A DNA stretch of 5,434 bases from positions 1-5,434 of the forward strand of contig VBCQ01000086.1 in NCBI GenBank assembly GCA_005882155.1. Reading direction: 5' to 3'. How positions within the stretch are numbered: position 1 is the first letter of the stretch; every line of letters begins with the position of its first letter. The notes beneath the pieces were generated by a model. It searched no databases, was not told where the DNA came from, and saw only the letters and a list, made by a program, of their open reading frames with translations. The position numbers and the translations under genes were made by a program. Shown here piece after piece: positions 1 to 5,123 of the stretch. The DNA is from Betaproteobacteria bacterium. GTDB lineage: Bacteria > Pseudomonadota > Gammaproteobacteria > Burkholderiales > Burkholderiaceae_C.

Positions 1-536
1 ACATCCACTACCGCAAGGGCAGCTTGGTGATGTACGCGCTGGCCGATTACATCGGCGAAGACAAGCTCAACCAGGCGGTGCGCAAATTCCGCGACGCGAA
101 TGCATTCAAGGGCCCGCCGTATCCGAACACCACGCAATTCATCGCGGCTTTGCGCGAGGTCACGCCGCCGGAATTGCAATACGTGATCCACGACATGTTC
201 GAGCGCATCGTCATTTACGACAACCGCGCGGTCAGCGCGACGGCCAAGCCGCTCACGGGCGGGCGCTATCAAGTCGACCTGAAGGTGTTCGCAAAGAAGC
301 GCGTCGCTGATGAGCTCGGGCGCGAGAAAGACGTGGCGCTGGCCGATTTGATCGACGTCGGCGTGCTCGACGACAAGGGTGAGCCGCTCGTCATCGAGCG
401 CCGCAAGATCGACCGCGAGGAGATGAGCTTCAGCTTCGTCGTCGACCGGAAGCCGGTGAAGGCGGGTATCGATCCGCTGAACAAGCTGATCGATAGGCGG
501 CCGAAGGACAACATCGTGGCCGTGAGCGGCGGTTAA
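1..536 (+). CDS. M1-family metallopeptidase, C-terminal part (5' end outside window)
   Basis: This is the 3' end of a gene that begins left of the window; the first full codon is at position 3 and the stop is TAA at 534-536, giving 177 visible residues. The fragment opens with IHYRKGSLVMYAL. In M1 (gluzincin) aminopeptidases a Tyr in this Y-x-KG segment sits near the zinc site and stabilises the transition state. The zinc-binding HExxH...E motif would lie upstream and cannot be seen. The next residues (GEDKLNQAVRKF, then a GPPYP segment) look like the helical region after the catalytic domain, and the rest looks like a beta-rich C-terminal domain ending in AGIDPLNKLIDRRPKDN. I recall this ending from large bacterial proteins annotated as ABC transporter permease/M1 aminopeptidase, where peptidase and membrane parts are fused; whether membrane helices exist here is unknown. 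Family assignment is fairly firm, substrate unknown. Confidence 0.82.
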   Translation, partial: IHYRKGSLVMYALADYIGEDKLNQAVRKFRDANAFKGPPYPNTTQFIAALREVTPPELQYVIHDMFERIVIYDNRAVSATAKPLTGGRYQVDLKVFAKKRVADELGREKDVALADLIDVGVLDDKGEPLVIERRKIDREEMSFSFVVDRKPVKAGIDPLNKLIDRRPKDNIVAVSGG

Positions 537-570
537 GTCCCAGGGCGTGGCGGTCGAGCTGACACCGCGC

Positions 571-651
571 CCTCACCCCCGTCCCACCCACCAACCCCTC
601 TCGCGGCACACCCCGCCCGTTCGCCCGAACGGGAGTCGGAGGGGGAGAGGG
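571..651. repeat. Nested GC-rich palindromic intergenic element
   Basis: The spacer between the M1 peptidase gene and the PHP gene contains a perfect 8-bp inverted repeat, CCCGTTCG (616-623) and CGAACGGG (626-633), with 2 nt between the arms (a real hairpin would open the last pair or pairs). A second, outer pair of arms, CCCTCTC (596-602) and GAGAGGG (645-651), encloses it. The left flank is a C-rich run with CCTCACCCCC and CCAACCCCTCTC. This composition resembles the dispersed palindromic repeats common between genes of GC-rich proteobacteria. No T-run follows either arm, so a classical intrinsic terminator is not supported, although the fold could still affect the 3' end of the upstream transcript. 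No coding sequence is supported in this spacer. Confidence 0.55.
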
Positions 652-688
652 AGACAACCTCGCGCGGTCTTCAGCGCCACTCGTTCCC

Positions 689-694
689 TACAAT
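689..694 (+). promoter_or_regulatory. Candidate -10 box (TACAAT) just before the PHP gene start
   Basis: TACAAT differs from the sigma-70 consensus TATAAT at one position and ends 6 nt before the GTG start at 701. A transcript started at the usual distance would begin at or next to that GTG, giving a leaderless or nearly leaderless mRNA. No Shine-Dalgarno lies between the box and the start, which fits. The -35 region at about 17 bp spacing (666-671, GGTCTT) is a poor match to TTGACA, which lowers confidence. Confidence 0.45.
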
Positions 695-700
695 CGATGC

Positions 701-1504
701 GTGAACTCGTCGATCAACGCCGACCTGCATTGCCACTCCGCTGTGTCCGACGGAACGCTCGCGCCCGAGGCACTCGCGGCGCGGGCCAAGGCGAACGGAG
801 TCGAGCTGTGGGCGTTGACCGATCACGATGAGGTGAGCGGCCAGCAGCGTGCGCGCGACGCCGCCCTGTCGCTCGCGCTGCCCTACCTCAACGGCACCGA
901 AATTTCGGTGACCTTCGCGGGCACCACCGTGCACATCGTCGGACTCGGTTTCGACGCCGATGACGAGACGCTGAAGGCCGGCCTCGCAGCCACACGCGGC
1001 GGCCGCCGCGAGAGGGCGCTCGAGATGGCTGAGGGCCTCGCGAAAGTCGGCATCGAAGGCGCGTACGAAGGGGCGCTGAAGTTCGTCAGCAACCCCGAGC
1101 TGATTTCGCGCACGCACTTCGCGCGCCACCTCGTCGAGAGCGGCAAGTGCAGCGACACGCAAGAAGTGTTTCGTCGATTCCTCGTCGACGGCAAGCCGGG
1201 CTACGTCGCGGTCATCGCCCACCCCGGGCGCTACAAGTTCAGCGCCAATGAAGAGTACGCGCTGTTCACCGAGTTCAAGGCGCATGGCGGGCGCGGCGTC
1301 GAGGTCGTCACCGGCAGCCACGGCGCGGCCGACTTCATCAAGTACACCGACATGGCGCTCGAGTTCGATCTGCTTGCGTCGCGCGGCTCGGACTTTCACA
1401 GCCCCGAAGAGAGCCGCATCGACCTCGGCACGCTGCCCGATTTGCCGGCGCAGCTGACGCCCGTCTGGACCGCCCTCGCCGACCGGGTCCATCGCGCTTC
1501 GTGA
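701..1504 (+). CDS. rnm: PHP-domain phosphoesterase, YciV/RNase AM family, with a probable internal in-frame deletion
   Basis: A 267-residue cytoplasmic protein of the PHP superfamily. Relatives are E. coli YciV (RNase AM, a 5'-3' exoribonuclease) and betaproteobacterial enzymes characterised as 3',5'-nucleoside bisphosphate phosphatases, so it probably hydrolyses 5' ends of short RNAs and/or pAp. Predicted metal ligands are all present: H10 and H12 (DLHCH), D17, H42 (TDHD), E67 (GTEIS), H78 (VHIVG), H174 (AHPGRY), D231 and H233 (GSDFH). SRTHFAR at 136-142 matches the family substrate-binding region. Between GYV (167-169) and AVIAHPG (170-176) about 20 residues present in E. coli YciV and relatives are missing, with the frame intact; this also explains a length below the usual 280-295. 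The GTG start is chosen because it puts the DLHxH strand close to the N-terminus as in relatives; the ATG at 697 is out of frame. The stop overlaps the next gene. Family assignment is strong; activity is uncertain because of the gap. Confidence 0.88.
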   Translation: MNSSINADLHCHSAVSDGTLAPEALAARAKANGVELWALTDHDEVSGQQRARDAALSLALPYLNGTEISVTFAGTTVHIVGLGFDADDETLKAGLAATRGGRRERALEMAEGLAKVGIEGAYEGALKFVSNPELISRTHFARHLVESGKCSDTQEVFRRFLVDGKPGYVAVIAHPGRYKFSANEEYALFTEFKAHGGRGVEVVTGSHGAADFIKYTDMALEFDLLASRGSDFHSPEESRIDLGTLPDLPAQLTPVWTALADRVHRAS

Positions 1505-2430
1505 GACCGACCCAGCGTCCGCGGCTGGGCATCGCGCTGATCGTGCTGATGGGCGTGTGCTTCGCCGGCATGGACACGAGCATCAAGTACGCCGGCCGCG
1601 TGACGCCGGTGCTCTTGATGCTGTGGGTGCGCTACGCATTCCAGGCGAGCGTGATGGCGCTGTGGCTGATGCGCTCGAAGCGCGCCGGCTTTCGCGCCGC
1701 GCATCTGAAATTCCAGTGGCTGCGCGGCACGCTGTTGCTCGTCACGAGTGCGATGAGTTTCTTCGGCGTGCAGCACATGCCGGTGCCGGAGTTCACCGCG
1801 ATCGTCATGCTCACGCCGGTGATCGTGACGCTGCTCGCCGCCTGGCTGCTGCACGAGCGCGTGTCGGCGCTGCGCTGGGCGCTCGTCGTCGGTGGCTTCG
1901 CCGGCGCGCTCGTCATCATCCGGCCGGGCAGTGGCCTTTTCGGCTGGGCCGTACTGTTCCCGCTCGCCGGCACGCTGTGCTACGCGAGCTTTCAGGTGCT
2001 GACCAGCAAACTGTCGGCGCTCGAGAGCCCGTACACGACGCACTTCTACACCGGCGCGACCGGTGCGTTGATGCTGACGCCTGTGCTGCTCGCAAGCGGC
2101 ATCGACGTGCCGGCCGCCGTCCGCGCCGCGAGCCCGGCGATGCTCGTGCTGATGCTCGGCGTCGGGCTGCTCGGCACCTTCGGCCATCTGTTGTTGATCC
2201 TCGCCCTCGGCCTCGCACCGACCGCGACGCTGATGCCGTTCATCTACGTGCAGATCGCCGCCGCCGCTGCGCTCGGCTGGCTCGTGTTCGGCCATGTGCC
2301 CGATGCGTGGGCGTGGATCGGCATGAGCATCGTCGCCGCGTGCGGCGGAGCGAGCGCGTGGCTCAACGTTCGCGACAGCGCGTCACGCCGCGTCGATTCT
2401 CCGGTGGCGGCGGATACGATCGCCGACTGA
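1501..2430 (+). CDS. DMT-superfamily transporter with two EamA domains
   Basis: A 309-residue inner-membrane protein with about ten hydrophobic helices (approximately 10-29, 36-57, 75-93, 98-117, 122-141, 148-167, 180-199, 212-234, 240-262 and 269-289). They form two EamA repeats, residues 10-140 and 149-289. FTAIVMLTPVIVTLLAAWLLHER at 98-120 is the typical helix-4 signature ending in a His-Glu-Arg turn, and APTATLMPFIYVQ (239-251) is the matching segment of the second half. The tail after residue 290 is hydrophilic. DMT carriers export or import small metabolites such as amino acids or nucleotide-related compounds; nothing here fixes the substrate. The GTG start lies in a GTGA overlap with the stop of the PHP gene, and no Shine-Dalgarno precedes it, so translation is probably coupled to the upstream gene. 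Family call is firm, role unknown. Confidence 0.9.
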   Translation: MRPTQRPRLGIALIVLMGVCFAGMDTSIKYAGRVTPVLLMLWVRYAFQASVMALWLMRSKRAGFRAAHLKFQWLRGTLLLVTSAMSFFGVQHMPVPEFTAIVMLTPVIVTLLAAWLLHERVSALRWALVVGGFAGALVIIRPGSGLFGWAVLFPLAGTLCYASFQVLTSKLSALESPYTTHFYTGATGALMLTPVLLASGIDVPAAVRAASPAMLVLMLGVGLLGTFGHLLLILALGLAPTATLMPFIYVQIAAAAALGWLVFGHVPDAWAWIGMSIVAACGGASAWLNVRDSASRRVDSPVAADTIAD

Positions 2431-2437
2431 ACCAATC

Positions 2438-3076
2438 ATGTCGCAATACTTCGAAGTCCATCCCGACAACCCGCAGCCGCGCTTGCTCAAGCAGGCGGCG
2501 CAGATCCTGCATGGCGGCGGGATTGCGGCGGTGCCGACCGATTCGAGCTATGCGCTGGTGTGCCATCTCGACGACAAGACCGCGGCCGAGAACTTGCGGC
2601 GGATTCGCGGGGTCGACGACAAGCACCATCTGACTCTGCTGTGCCGCGACTTGTCCGAGCTCGCGAGCTACGCGCGCGTCGACAACAAGCAGTACCGCCT
2701 GCTCAAGCTCGCCACGCCGGGGCCGTTCACGTTCATTCTCGAAGCGACGAAAGAAGTGCCGCGCCGCGTGTCGCATCCGTCGCGCCGCACCGTCGGCCTG
2801 CGTGTGCCACACCACAAGGTCACGCAGGAATTGCTCGCCGTGTTCGGCCAACCGCTGCTCGCGACGACGCTGATCGCACCCGGCCAGACCGACCCGATGA
2901 ACGACCCGCACCAGATCCGCGACCGCTTCCAAAAGCAGATTCAAGCCGTCGTCGATGCGGGCGCGTGCCCGATGCAGCCGACCACCGTGCTCGACTTGAC
3001 CGGCGACGAGCCGGTGCTGGTGCGATCGGGCCGCGGCGACGTGTCGCGACTCGGCCTCGCACTGGCCGCGGTCTGA
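2438..3076 (+). CDS. yciO: YciO-family protein (Sua5/YrdC/YciO superfamily)
   Basis: A 212-residue soluble protein that is close to E. coli YciO over its whole length. The N-terminus MSQYFEVHPDNPQPRLL closely follows E. coli YciO. Further matches are PTDSSYAL (33-40), RDLSEL (70-75), TPGPFTFIL (93-101), KEVPRR (105-110), VGLRVP (119-124) and QPTTVLDLT (180-188). The superfamily includes TsaC and Sua5, which make threonylcarbamoyl-AMP for tRNA t6A37, and automatic annotation often gives that name. The TsaC-type KxRPxxxP segment is replaced by RIRGVDDKHH (55-64), and the S-x-N of the SAN motif by ATTLIAPG (142-149), both as in YciO. YciO is therefore the better call and a full TsaC role should not be assumed. 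The start is 7 nt after the transporter stop, with no clear Shine-Dalgarno; TACGAT at 2415-2420 could be a weak extra promoter. yciV and yciO are adjacent in E. coli too. Confidence 0.9.
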   Translation: MSQYFEVHPDNPQPRLLKQAAQILHGGGIAAVPTDSSYALVCHLDDKTAAENLRRIRGVDDKHHLTLLCRDLSELASYARVDNKQYRLLKLATPGPFTFILEATKEVPRRVSHPSRRTVGLRVPHHKVTQELLAVFGQPLLATTLIAPGQTDPMNDPHQIRDRFQKQIQAVVDAGACPMQPTTVLDLTGDEPVLVRSGRGDVSRLGLALAAV

Positions 3077-3080
3077 CGAG

Positions 3081-3446
3081 TTACGCGCCCGAAGAGATCG
3101 CCGCCGTGACGACGATCTCGATCTTCCACTTCGCCCGCGCGAGCCGCGCCTCAACAGTGGCGCGCGGCGGCGCATCGCCCGGCGCGACCCAGTCGTCCCA
3201 GACCTCGTTCATCGCGTCGAAGTCGTCGATGTCGGCGAGAAAGATCTGCGCCATCACGATGTGCGCGTTGTCGGTGCCGGCCTCGGCGAGCAGCTTGTCG
3301 ATCTGCGCCAGCACCTGCGTCGTCTGGCCGCGGATGTCTTGCGTGTCGTCGGCGGCCACCTGGCCCGCGAGGTAAACAGTGCCGTCGAAGATTGCCATCT
3401 CCGACATGCGGTCGCCGACGTGAAAACGTCGCAGTCCCTGGATCAT
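3081..3446 (-). CDS. Rid-family protein (YjgF/YER057c/UK114), YoaB-like
   Basis: A 121-residue soluble protein with a single Rid domain, normal length for the family. It resembles E. coli YoaB: LAGQV (26-30), a TTQVLAQIDKLLAEAG helix (42-57), AQIFLADIDDFDAMNEVWDDWV (66-87), and PPRATVEARL (93-102) followed by KWKIEIVVTAA. R95 aligns with the Arg that binds the carboxylate of imine/enamine substrates in RidA, and the later Glu of KIEIV is also kept. RidA itself deaminates reactive 2-aminoacrylate-type intermediates; many paralogues, including YoaB types, have no assigned substrate, so imine deamination is only inferred. The ATG overlaps the plsY stop as ATGA. A GGAG Shine-Dalgarno lies 7 nt upstream inside the last plsY codons, which fixes this start and implies coupled translation. 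Its stop is 4 bp from that of convergent yciO. Confidence 0.9.
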   Translation of the reverse strand: MIQGLRRFHVGDRMSEMAIFDGTVYLAGQVAADDTQDIRGQTTQVLAQIDKLLAEAGTDNAHIVMAQIFLADIDDFDAMNEVWDDWVAPGDAPPRATVEARLARAKWKIEIVVTAAISSGA

Positions 3447-4153
3447 CGCTTGGCTCCGTGATGCGAATGGTTCGAATGATGATGTGAGTGCCCGTGCTTG
3501 TGCGCGTGCTTGGGCGGTGGCGCGGCAGGCACCGGTGGCAACGCAGCCTTCTGCCCGATCTTGCTTTCGGTGCCCTTCAGCAATTTTTGAATGTTCGGCG
3601 CGTGGCGCCACACGAGCAGCAAGCCCATCAAGGCCACGGCGCCGGCGATCGGCCCGCCGCCCCAGATCAGCATCTGATAGAACGGTGCGAACACCGCAGC
3701 GACGATCGACGCGAGCGACGCATAGCGGAAGAAGAACGCGATGATCGCCCAGGTGGCGAGCGTCGCAATGCCGAGCCACGGGTTCATGCCGAGCAGCACG
3801 CCGGCCGCCGTCGCCACACCCTTGCCGCCTTCGAACTTGAAGAACACCGGCCACAAATGGCCGAGAAAAGCGGCGATGCCGACCAGCGCGACCGTGCCCT
3901 CGCCGAGGCCGAAGCGGCCACCGAATTGGTCGACGATGAACACTGGCACGAAGCCCTTCAGCGCGTCGAGCAGCAGCGTGAGGATGGCGGCCTTCTTGCT
4001 GCCTGAGCGCAGCACGTTGGTCGCGCCGGGGTTGTGCGAGCCGTAGCTGCGCGGGTCGCTCAAGCCCATCGCGCGGCTCACGATCACCGCGAACGACAGC
4101 GAGCCGATGAGGTAAGCGACGAGGGTCGCAACAGCTGAATACGCGGTCTCCAT
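3443..4153 (-). CDS. plsY: Acyl-phosphate:glycerol-3-phosphate acyltransferase PlsY with His-rich C-terminal tail
   Basis: PlsY transfers the acyl chain from acyl-phosphate to glycerol-3-phosphate, the first committed step of membrane phospholipid synthesis, at the inner membrane. With the start at 4153 the protein has 236 residues. The family motifs are clear: DPRSYGSHNPGATNVLR (33-49), GHLWPVFFKFEGGKGVAT (98-115, with the GGKG substrate loop) and HAPNIQKLLKGTESK (184-198). Hydrophobic segments lie near 5-25, 55-75, 85-105, 115-133, 135-160 and 165-182. Bacterial PlsY is usually about 200-215 residues; the excess is a Pro/Ala linker (205-214) and a tail (215-236) with ten His among 22 residues. 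An in-frame ATG at 4189 would add 12 residues (MHNRRNLTAIGT); it is rejected because the shorter form starts right before the first helix as in relatives and no Shine-Dalgarno precedes 4189. It forms an operon with the Rid gene. Confidence 0.95.
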   Translation of the reverse strand: METAYSAVATLVAYLIGSLSFAVIVSRAMGLSDPRSYGSHNPGATNVLRSGSKKAAILTLLLDALKGFVPVFIVDQFGGRFGLGEGTVALVGIAAFLGHLWPVFFKFEGGKGVATAAGVLLGMNPWLGIATLATWAIIAFFFRYASLASIVAAVFAPFYQMLIWGGGPIAGAVALMGLLLVWRHAPNIQKLLKGTESKIGQKAALPPVPAAPPPKHAHKHGHSHHHSNHSHHGAKR

Positions 4154-4271
4154 GGTCCCGATGGCAGTGAGGTTGCGACGATTGTGCACCGCGGCCGGCG
4201 CGGGTCTGCCGGCGCGGCCACAAGCTCATGCCGGCAAAAGTTCAAGCTCGATATCCCGTATGCCGGAGAAC

Positions 4272-4285
4272 TCGGGCGCGCCCGA
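4272..4285. repeat. Perfect 14-bp palindrome upstream of the small gene
   Basis: TCGGGCGCGCCCGA equals its own reverse complement over 14 bases. It lies 41 bp before the start at 4327 and 25 bp before its Shine-Dalgarno. It could be an operator for a dimeric regulator or a compact hairpin, but the GC-only core makes chance plausible. The palindrome itself is certain; a function is not. Confidence 0.3.
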
Positions 4286-4310
4286 CACTTTCGCGCAGAA
4301 GCAAGGGAAC

Positions 4311-4320
4311 AAGGGAGGGA
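4311..4320 (+). promoter_or_regulatory. Strong purine-rich ribosome binding site
   Basis: AAGGGAGGGA is followed by 6 nt and then ATG at 4327. It is the best Shine-Dalgarno on the plus strand before the VOC gene and is the main reason to accept the small gene downstream and to choose ATG 4327 over the upstream in-frame ATG at 4228. Confidence 0.6.
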
Positions 4321-4326
4321 CCCGCG

Positions 4327-4641
4327 ATGCGCATCTTGATCCAACGATCTGCGCGGCACCGCCGCTGGGCCGGCGTGACGGTCTTCGCCGGCATGCTGGT
4401 CGCGCTGCTGTGGGCCAACCGCGGCGAGACGCCGACCGTCACCCCGCTGCAGCTCGACCCGCCGGCCGCGATCCACGCACCCTTCGCCGTGCAAAGCTCG
4501 GCCGATCCCGCGGTCGTCTCGCCGCTGCTTCGCGGCGTGGCGACCGATGAGGCCGCGAAGTCGCCCGATCACAACGCGCAGTCGACCTCTTTCGCGCCGA
4601 GCAACACCGTCAGCACCGCCGGCGAGATGCCCACCAGATAG
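4327..4641 (+). CDS. Small hypothetical single-pass membrane or secreted protein
   Basis: I do not recognise this 104-residue protein. The N-terminus is basic (MRILIQRSARHRR), followed by one hydrophobic helix at about 15-30 and then a Pro/Ala/Ser-rich polar region, with no cysteines or obvious domain. This suggests a signal-anchor protein with its C-terminal part in the periplasm; cleavage after the helix is possible but no clear AxA site is seen. Support for a real gene is the strong Shine-Dalgarno and third codon positions that are nearly all G or C. Against it, the last 73 nt (4569-4641) overlap the 3' end of ybaK on the other strand, so the final 24 codons are constrained by ybaK. The ORF may have lost an earlier stop and run into its neighbour. 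It also separates ybaK from plsY, which otherwise point the same way. Confidence 0.55.
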   Translation: MRILIQRSARHRRWAGVTVFAGMLVALLWANRGETPTVTPLQLDPPAAIHAPFAVQSSADPAVVSPLLRGVATDEAAKSPDHNAQSTSFAPSNTVSTAGEMPTR

Positions 4642-5054
4642 CCGCGCCGCCCGCCATTGATGCAGACGGCGGGAAGCGCGAGGATCGTCCGCTCGACGTA
4701 GACCGGCATCGGCTTCTTCGTGCCGAACGGCGACGTGCCGCCGACCAGATAGCCGCTATGGCGCTGCGCCACCTCGGGCTGGCACGGCTCGACCGACTTG
4801 GCGCCGATCTGCCGCGCGAGGTTCTTCGTGCTCACCTGCTTGTCGCCATGCATCAGCACGATGAGCGGCCGCGCGCGCTCGTCCTGCATCACCAGCGTCT
4901 TCACGACCTGATGCTCGGCCACGCCGAGCTGGCGCGCCGATTCGCTCGTGCCGCCATGCTCGACGTAATCGTAAACATGCTCGGTGAACGCGACGCCATG
5001 CTGGCGCAGGAAGGCGGTGGCCGGAGTCTCGCTGACGTGGTTTTTCTTGACCAT
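4569..5054 (-). CDS. ybaK: YbaK/EbsC-family Cys-tRNA(Pro) deacylase
   Basis: A 161-residue single-domain cytoplasmic protein of the YbaK/ProX editing superfamily. YbaK hydrolyses Cys-tRNA(Pro) formed when prolyl-tRNA synthetase mischarges cysteine, acting in trans. Matching features are YDYVEHGG (28-35), the VVKTLVM strand (50-56) whose K52 aligns with the essential Lys of E. coli and Haemophilus YbaK, the KNLAR and GAK segments, VAQRHSGYLVGGTSPFG (95-111) and the INGGRRGYLVGISP segment (132-145). Length is normal (about 155-165). The start at 5054 gives MVKKNHVSETPATAFL, close to family N-termini; the frame stays open upstream to about 5375, but that part is antisense to the VOC gene and not family-like. 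The Shine-Dalgarno is weak. The 3' end overlaps the convergent small ORF, and because the sequence matches the family almost to its stop, ybaK is the safer gene of the two. Confidence 0.92.
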   Translation of the reverse strand: MVKKNHVSETPATAFLRQHGVAFTEHVYDYVEHGGTSESARQLGVAEHQVVKTLVMQDERARPLIVLMHGDKQVSTKNLARQIGAKSVEPCQPEVAQRHSGYLVGGTSPFGTKKPMPVYVERTILALPAVCINGGRRGYLVGISPAVLTVLLGAKEVDCAL

Positions 5055-5090
5055 GCAATTGCCCGATGAGGGGATCACTACACTTGGATT

Positions 5091-5116
5091 GTCGTGCGGC
5101 TTCACGACGCAGGAGA
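5091..5116 (+). promoter_or_regulatory. Leader hairpin and Shine-Dalgarno of the VOC gene
   Basis: GTCGTG (5091-5096) and CACGAC (5103-5108) form a perfect 6-bp stem with a 6-nt loop, extendable by a U-G pair. Two bases later comes AGGAGA (5111-5116), a good Shine-Dalgarno 7 nt before the ATG at 5124. A TACACT box at 5079-5084 could be a -10, which would put the start of the mRNA at about 5091, at the foot of the stem; no good -35 is seen. The Shine-Dalgarno is well supported; the roles of hairpin and box are inferred. Confidence 0.5.
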
Positions 5117-5123
5117 CATCGCC

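Larger units (their letters stand above)
4154..4326. other. Divergent spacer between plsY and the small plus-strand gene
   Basis: This 173-bp spacer must hold the promoters of both plsY (minus) and the small gene (plus), but I see no convincing -35/-10 pair on either strand. It holds several short repeats: GCCGGCGCGG at 4194-4203 and 4208-4217, CAAGCTC at 4221-4227 and 4243-4249 (22 bp apart, about two helical turns), ATGCCGG at 4228-4234 and 4260-4266, and the palindrome listed separately. In GC-rich DNA short repeats arise easily by chance. Confidence 0.3.

Noticed and set aside
616..633. Intrinsic terminator after the M1 peptidase gene
   Set aside because: The stem is good but no T-run follows on either strand, so it is described only as a palindromic element.
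1396..2295. Long minus-strand open frame (299 codons) opposite the DMT transporter, and a similar 273-codon one at 671-1492
   Set aside because: Both are antisense to genes with clear family motifs. Their translations are rich in Arg, His, Glu and Ala without recognisable domains, as expected from GC-rich codon mirror frames.
1557..2633. Plus-strand 358-codon open frame overlapping the transporter and yciO
   Set aside because: Arg/Ala-rich product from a shifted frame of two well-supported genes, with no motif.
3488..4006. Plus-strand open frame opposite plsY
   Set aside because: Complement of conserved PlsY codons; no Shine-Dalgarno and low-complexity product.
4154..4189. Longer PlsY start adding 12 residues (ATG at 4189)
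   Set aside because: The added residues are not family-like, no Shine-Dalgarno precedes them, and ATG 4153 begins directly before the first membrane helix.
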